Positions 6,173 to 8,558 of a DNA stretch of 8,558 nucleotides are shown piece by piece. Where the stretch lies: contig JAKBJA010000047.1 of assembly GCA_021836225.1 (NCBI GenBank), positions 1-8,558 of the forward strand, given 5' to 3'. Source of the stretch: Pseudomonadota bacterium. GTDB lineage: Bacteria > Pseudomonadota > Gammaproteobacteria > Burkholderiales > Thiobacillaceae. The position numbers and the translations under genes are program-made. Position 1 is the stretch's first letter, and every line of letters starts with the position of its first letter. A model generated the notes under the pieces. It did no database searches. It was not told the DNA's origin and saw only the letters and a program-made list of their open reading frames with translations.

Positions 6173-6203
6173 GAACAAAGCCCGCGCACGCGCGGTTTTG
6201 TTC
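6173..6203 (-). terminator. Hairpin terminator between the tesA operon and nifA
   Basis: Outer arms GAACAAA (6173-6179) and TTTGTTC (6197-6203) pair, and inside them CCGCGC (6182-6187) pairs with GCGCGG (6190-6195). The arms end in T-rich sequence on both strands, so it could stop transcription either way. It starts 13 bases after the VOC stop codon, fitting a terminator for that operon and insulating nifA. Confidence 0.75.
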
Positions 6204-6215
6204 ATTCAATCATCC

Positions 6216-6656
6216 CTACAGCTTCAGTGCGCCTACATAGGCTACGGCCCCCGGGTCGTCGCGCCACAGGGCCGGGGCGGCGTCGACGTAGAGTTCGATC
6301 AGGATGCCGTCGGGGTCGTGGCAATACAGCGACTGGCTGACGCGATGTTCGGACTGGCCGGCGAGTTCGACGCCGTGCGCGGCGAGGTGGTCGCGGCAGG
6401 CGCGCAGTTCGTCCAGCGAATCGCCGACCTTGAACGCCAGGTGATACAGGCCGATCTGATGATCCTCGGGCGACTGCACCTGCGCACCGATCTCCAGCAG
6501 CGCGAGGTCGTGGTGGTTCTCGCCGCACGAGAAGAACACCATGCGGCCGCCGTGGCGCGCGACTTCGGTGAGCCCGAGTACGTCGCGATAGAACGGCACC
6601 GACGACGCCAGACTGCGTACTTTCAATACGGCATGGCCCAGCTTGAGCGCACGCAT
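6216..6656 (-). CDS. VOC-superfamily (glyoxalase/extradiol dioxygenase fold) protein
   Basis: A 146-residue protein with two beta-alpha-beta-beta-beta modules, about 1-60 and 68-130. The likely metal ligands are all present: H8 (L-G-H-A-V-L-K-V), H72 (L-Y-H-L-A-F-K-V) and E121 (I-L-I-E-L-Y-V-D), the 2-His-1-Glu set of type I extradiol dioxygenases and related enzymes. The signature H113-D-P-D-G is also present. It is therefore probably an active metalloenzyme, but VOC proteins act on very diverse small molecules (ring-cleavage, glyoxalase, antibiotic binding), so the substrate is not inferred. The ATG at 6656 is preferred over the GTG at 6659, because AAGGAGG lies four bases before the ATG but only one before the GTG. 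It is the last gene of the tesA-ychJ operon, 24 bp after ychJ. No link to nitrogen fixation is evident. Confidence 0.85.
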   Translation of the reverse strand: MRALKLGHAVLKVRSLASSVPFYRDVLGLTEVARHGGRMVFFSCGENHHDLALLEIGAQVQSPEDHQIGLYHLAFKVGDSLDELRACRDHLAAHGVELAGQSEHRVSQSLYCHDPDGILIELYVDAAPALWRDDPGAVAYVGALKL

Positions 6657-6680
6657 CACGCCTCCTTCATTCGCGGGTTC

Positions 6681-7064
6681 TTATTCATGTATCTCGCCGC
6701 CGACATACAGCCAGCGCCCGTCCCGCTTCTCGAAGCGGCTGGTTTCGTGCAGCCTGAATGCGCGGCCGTTGAGCTTGTAGCGGGCGACGAATTCCACTGT
6801 CGCATGGGTCTCGTCCAGCGGCGTGTGCGCCTTGAGCGACAGCCCCAGCCATTGCGGGCGCGGCGTGGCGTCGAGTTCCAGCGAGGCGGGACAGGTATCG
6901 GGATGCCAGGTCGCGCGCAGATAATCCTCGAGTCCCAGCACATAGGCGCTGTAGCGCGAACGCATCAGCCGTTCGGCGTCGGGCGCCGGCTCGCCGGCGT
7001 GATAGCGGCCGCAACAGTCCGCCAGGGCGCGCCCCGAGCCGCACGGGCAGACAGGCTGGCTCAT
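6681..7064 (-). CDS. ychJ: YchJ-family protein with SEC-C zinc motif
   Basis: A 127-residue member of the YchJ (UPF0225) family. The N-terminus is a SEC-C-type metal-binding motif, C6-P-C8-G-S-G with C17-C18-G, which binds zinc. It is followed by the family's Y-H-x-G and R35-S-R-Y-S-A-Y stretch and an NTF2-like domain (about 35-127; T-W-H-P at 52, V-E-F-V-A-R-Y-K at 90, H106-E-x-S-x-F, W118-L-Y-V-G). E. coli YchJ ends its SEC-C differently, so this is the single-SEC-C form. The biochemical role of the family is unknown. The start ATG overlaps the tesA stop by four bases (ATGA), implying coupled translation. It precedes the VOC gene by 24 bp. Confidence 0.88.
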   Translation of the reverse strand: MSQPVCPCGSGRALADCCGRYHAGEPAPDAERLMRSRYSAYVLGLEDYLRATWHPDTCPASLELDATPRPQWLGLSLKAHTPLDETHATVEFVARYKLNGRAFRLHETSRFEKRDGRWLYVGGEIHE

Positions 7065-7690
7065 GGCTTTTTCACCGGACAGTGACGCAGCTTGGGCCGG
7101 ATGTGCGGCCACACTGCATCGAGCATTTTCGGCTGCGCTTTTTCGTTGGGGTGGATGCCGTCGGCCTGCATCATGCCGTCCTTGACACCCACGCCGCAGA
7201 CGAAGCACGGCACGCGAACGATCTTCTCCTCGCGTGCCACGTCGACATACAGCTTCGCCACCGCATCGGCGTACGGCTTGCCGTAGTTGGGCAGCACCGG
7301 CGCTTCGAGCAGCGCCACCCAGGCGCCGGCGGCCCTGGCCTGGCGGATCATGGATTGCAGATTCTGCCTGATCACCGCCGGCGGCGTGCCGCGCAGGGCA
7401 TCGTTGCCGCCGAGCTCGATCAGCACGCCTTGCGGGCGGTGCCGGTCCAGCGCCGGCTGCAGGCGCAGGAGGCCGTTCTGCGTGGTGTCGCCGGTGATGC
7501 TGGCGTTGACGACACGCCATTGCGGTGCCGCTTTTTTCAGGCGCGCATCAAGCAGATCCACCCAGCCCTGACCTTGGGCGAGTCCGTAGCCGGAACTCAG
7601 GCTGTCGCCCACGATCAACAGGGAACACGAACTGGCCAGCGCCCAGCCCGGCAACCACAACAAAAGCAGTACCCACACGCGATAATTCAT
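7061..7690 (-). CDS. tesA: TesA-type periplasmic GDSL esterase/lysophospholipase
   Basis: A 209-residue SGNH/GDSL hydrolase. Residues 1-19 form a signal peptide (charged start, V-W-V-L-L-L-L-W-L core, A-L-A cleavage site), so it is exported. C22 just after the signal raises the minor chance of a lipoprotein, though the lipobox (A-S-S-C) is poor. The catalytic blocks are G28-D-S30-L-S, the G67 oxyanion residue in S-I-T-G-D-T-T, G94-G-N96-D, and D177-G-I-H180-P, giving the S30/D177/H180 triad. E. coli TesA hydrolyses acyl-CoA, lysophospholipids and aryl esters. The start has AGGA seven bases upstream. It diverges from ybbA with only 28 bp between, the same arrangement as tesA/ybbA in enterobacteria, and is first in an operon with ychJ and the VOC gene. 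Confidence 0.94.
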   Translation of the reverse strand: MNYRVWVLLLLWLPGWALASSCSLLIVGDSLSSGYGLAQGQGWVDLLDARLKKAAPQWRVVNASITGDTTQNGLLRLQPALDRHRPQGVLIELGGNDALRGTPPAVIRQNLQSMIRQARAAGAWVALLEAPVLPNYGKPYADAVAKLYVDVAREEKIVRVPCFVCGVGVKDGMMQADGIHPNEKAQPKMLDAVWPHIRPKLRHCPVKKP

Positions 7691-7718
7691 TCACCCATCC
7701 TAAGCAGACTCCCTCTCA

Positions 7719-8453
7719 ATGACGCCACCCGATAGCGCCCAGTTCCCCGCCGGCTCAACCAGCCCGTTGCAATCGCATGGCGTCGTCACGGCCCGCGCCC
7801 TCTCGCAACGCGTGGCCACGGCCGACGGCACGCTCGCCATCCTCAGCGATGTCGAGCTTGCCGTCAAAGCGGGGGAAACGCTCGCCATCACCGGCGCCTC
7901 CGGTTCCGGCAAGTCCACCCTGCTGGGCCTCTTGGCCGGGCTCGACCATCCGTCCGCAGGCGAAATCTTTCTGCTCGGCCAGCGCCTCAACGATCTCGAC
8001 GAGGATGCCCGCGCCCGCCTGCGCGCCGGCCGCATCGGCTTCGTGTTCCAGTCGTTCCAGCTCCTGCCCGCGCTCAGCGCGCTGGAAAACATCCTGCTGC
8101 CGCTGGAACTGGCCGGCCGCGCCGACGCGCGCGAACGCGCCGCTCACTGGCTCGACCGCGTTGGGCTTGCCGCCCGCGCCGGCCACACACCGCGCCAGCT
8201 CTCCGGCGGCGAGCAGCAGCGCGTCGCCATCGCGCGCGCCTTCGCCACCGACCCGGAAATCGTGTTCGCCGACGAGCCCACCGGCAACCTCGATGCCGAC
8301 ACCGGCGCGCGCATCATCGACCTGCTGTTCGAGCTCAACACCTCCGCGCGCACCACGCTGATCCTGGTCACCCACGACGATGCGCTCGCCTCGCGCTGCC
8401 AGCGCCGGCTGCACCTGGTTGCCGGCCGCGCGCACGAGACGGCCCTCGCATGA
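7719..8453 (+). CDS. ybbA: YbbA-type ABC transporter ATP-binding protein
   Basis: A 244-residue ABC ATPase of the MacB/LolD/YbbA group. It has Walker A G59-A-S-G-S-G-K-S, Q-loop Q111 in G-F-V-F-Q-S-F, signature L161-S-G-G-E-Q-Q-R, Walker B I-V-F-A-D-E (181-186) followed by P-T-G-N-L-D, and H219. The A-L-E-N and P-L-E-L-A-G stretch after the Q-loop matches YbbA closely. With its permease it forms an exporter of the type that moves lipids, lipoproteins or other envelope substrates; the YbbA-YbbP substrate is unproven. It has an N-terminal extension of about 20 residues with no Shine-Dalgarno before the ATG at 7719, so the true start is uncertain. The stop overlaps the next ATG as ATGA. The divergent tesA partner supports the call. 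Confidence 0.93.
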   Translation: MTPPDSAQFPAGSTSPLQSHGVVTARALSQRVATADGTLAILSDVELAVKAGETLAITGASGSGKSTLLGLLAGLDHPSAGEIFLLGQRLNDLDEDARARLRAGRIGFVFQSFQLLPALSALENILLPLELAGRADARERAAHWLDRVGLAARAGHTPRQLSGGEQQRVAIARAFATDPEIVFADEPTGNLDADTGARIIDLLFELNTSARTTLILVTHDDALASRCQRRLHLVAGRAHETALA

Positions 8454-8558
8454 GCTTCGCCAGGCTCGGACTCTGGCTGCTGCGGCGCGAACGCACCCTG
8501 AAGGGCATAAACGCCAGCGGCGAATGGCGCGTGCTGCTGCTGGCGCTGATCATCGGCG
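8450..8558 (+). CDS. ybbP: FtsX-like ABC permease, N-terminal part (YbbP type)
   Basis: Only the first 36 residues are present before the window ends. They begin M-S-F-A-R-L-G-L-W-L-L-R-R-E, then G-E-W-R-V-L-L-L-A-L-I-I-G, a cytoplasmic basic start leading into the first membrane helix, as in the large YbbP/FtsX-type permeases. The ATG overlaps the ybbA stop by four bases, so the two are coupled, as expected for an ATPase and its permease. The symbol rests on this pairing; the rest of the gene is outside the window. Confidence 0.75.
   Translation, partial: MSFARLGLWLLRRERTLKGINASGEWRVLLLALIIG

Noticed and set aside
6110..6177. TGT...ACA pairs at 6110-6127 and 6160-6177 as NifA sites of nifA
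   Set aside because: Both have 12 bases between the triplets instead of the required 10.
4409..6205. A longer NifA starting at 6205 (598 residues)
   Set aside because: The extra 58 residues cover the sigma-54 promoter and terminator hairpin and do not resemble NifA N-termini.
6231..6242. GCCTA-CA-TAGGC palindrome as an NtrC site
   Set aside because: It does not match the NtrC consensus and lies in the VOC coding sequence, so chance is more likely.
1..8558. tRNA, rRNA, CRISPR array, insertion sequence or attachment site
   Set aside because: No tRNA-like cloverleaf, regularly spaced repeats, transposase frame or terminal inverted repeats were seen; genes cover nearly the whole window.

Overview
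The window is a GC-rich piece of a proteobacterial chromosome. It carries the NifA/NifB end of a nitrogen-fixation (nif) cluster next to ordinary housekeeping genes. The O2-sensitive type of NifA (GAF domain, C-X11-C-X19-C-X4-C linker, no NifL gene beside it), the NifB with a fused NifX-like domain, and the tesA/ybbA arrangement all suggest a free-living or plant-associated diazotroph, most likely a betaproteobacterium. That placement is an inference from gene content; no marker gene is present to fix the species.

Layout. Positions 1-4143, read on the minus strand, form one tightly packed operon: nifB, a 2[4Fe-4S] ferredoxin (fdxN type), a HesB/IscA-type Fe-S protein with a Ser/His tail, a TPR protein, an LRV Fe-S repeat protein, a short NifZ-domain protein, a possible 38-residue small ORF, and a second nifZ cut by the window edge. 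Positions 4144-4408 are the nifB control region: a consensus sigma-54 promoter, an inverted repeat touching its -24 element, and two perfect NifA sites (TGT-N10-ACA) exactly 40 bp apart. nifA (4409-6031) lies upstream on the same strand with its own consensus sigma-54 promoter (6101-6116). A strong hairpin terminator (6173-6203) separates it from a housekeeping operon, tesA-ychJ-VOC (6216-7690, minus strand). Diverging from tesA after 28 bp is ybbA (7719-8453, plus strand), followed by the start of its FtsX-like permease partner.

How it works together. NifA made from its sigma-54 promoter should bind the two upstream sites and switch on nifB and the genes behind it. NifB builds the NifB-co precursor of the FeMo-cofactor from [4Fe-4S] units and S-adenosylmethionine. 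The ferredoxin, IscA-like, LRV and TPR proteins form a small Fe-S and adaptor set that probably supplies electrons or clusters to NifB, or helps other cofactor steps. NifZ helps P-cluster maturation of the MoFe protein.

The most novel items are the candidate small ORF at 113-229, which fills the gap between two nifZ-type genes with ATGA overlaps at both ends, the twin-enhancer/dyad layout of the nifB promoter, and the unstudied TPR and tailed IscA proteins.
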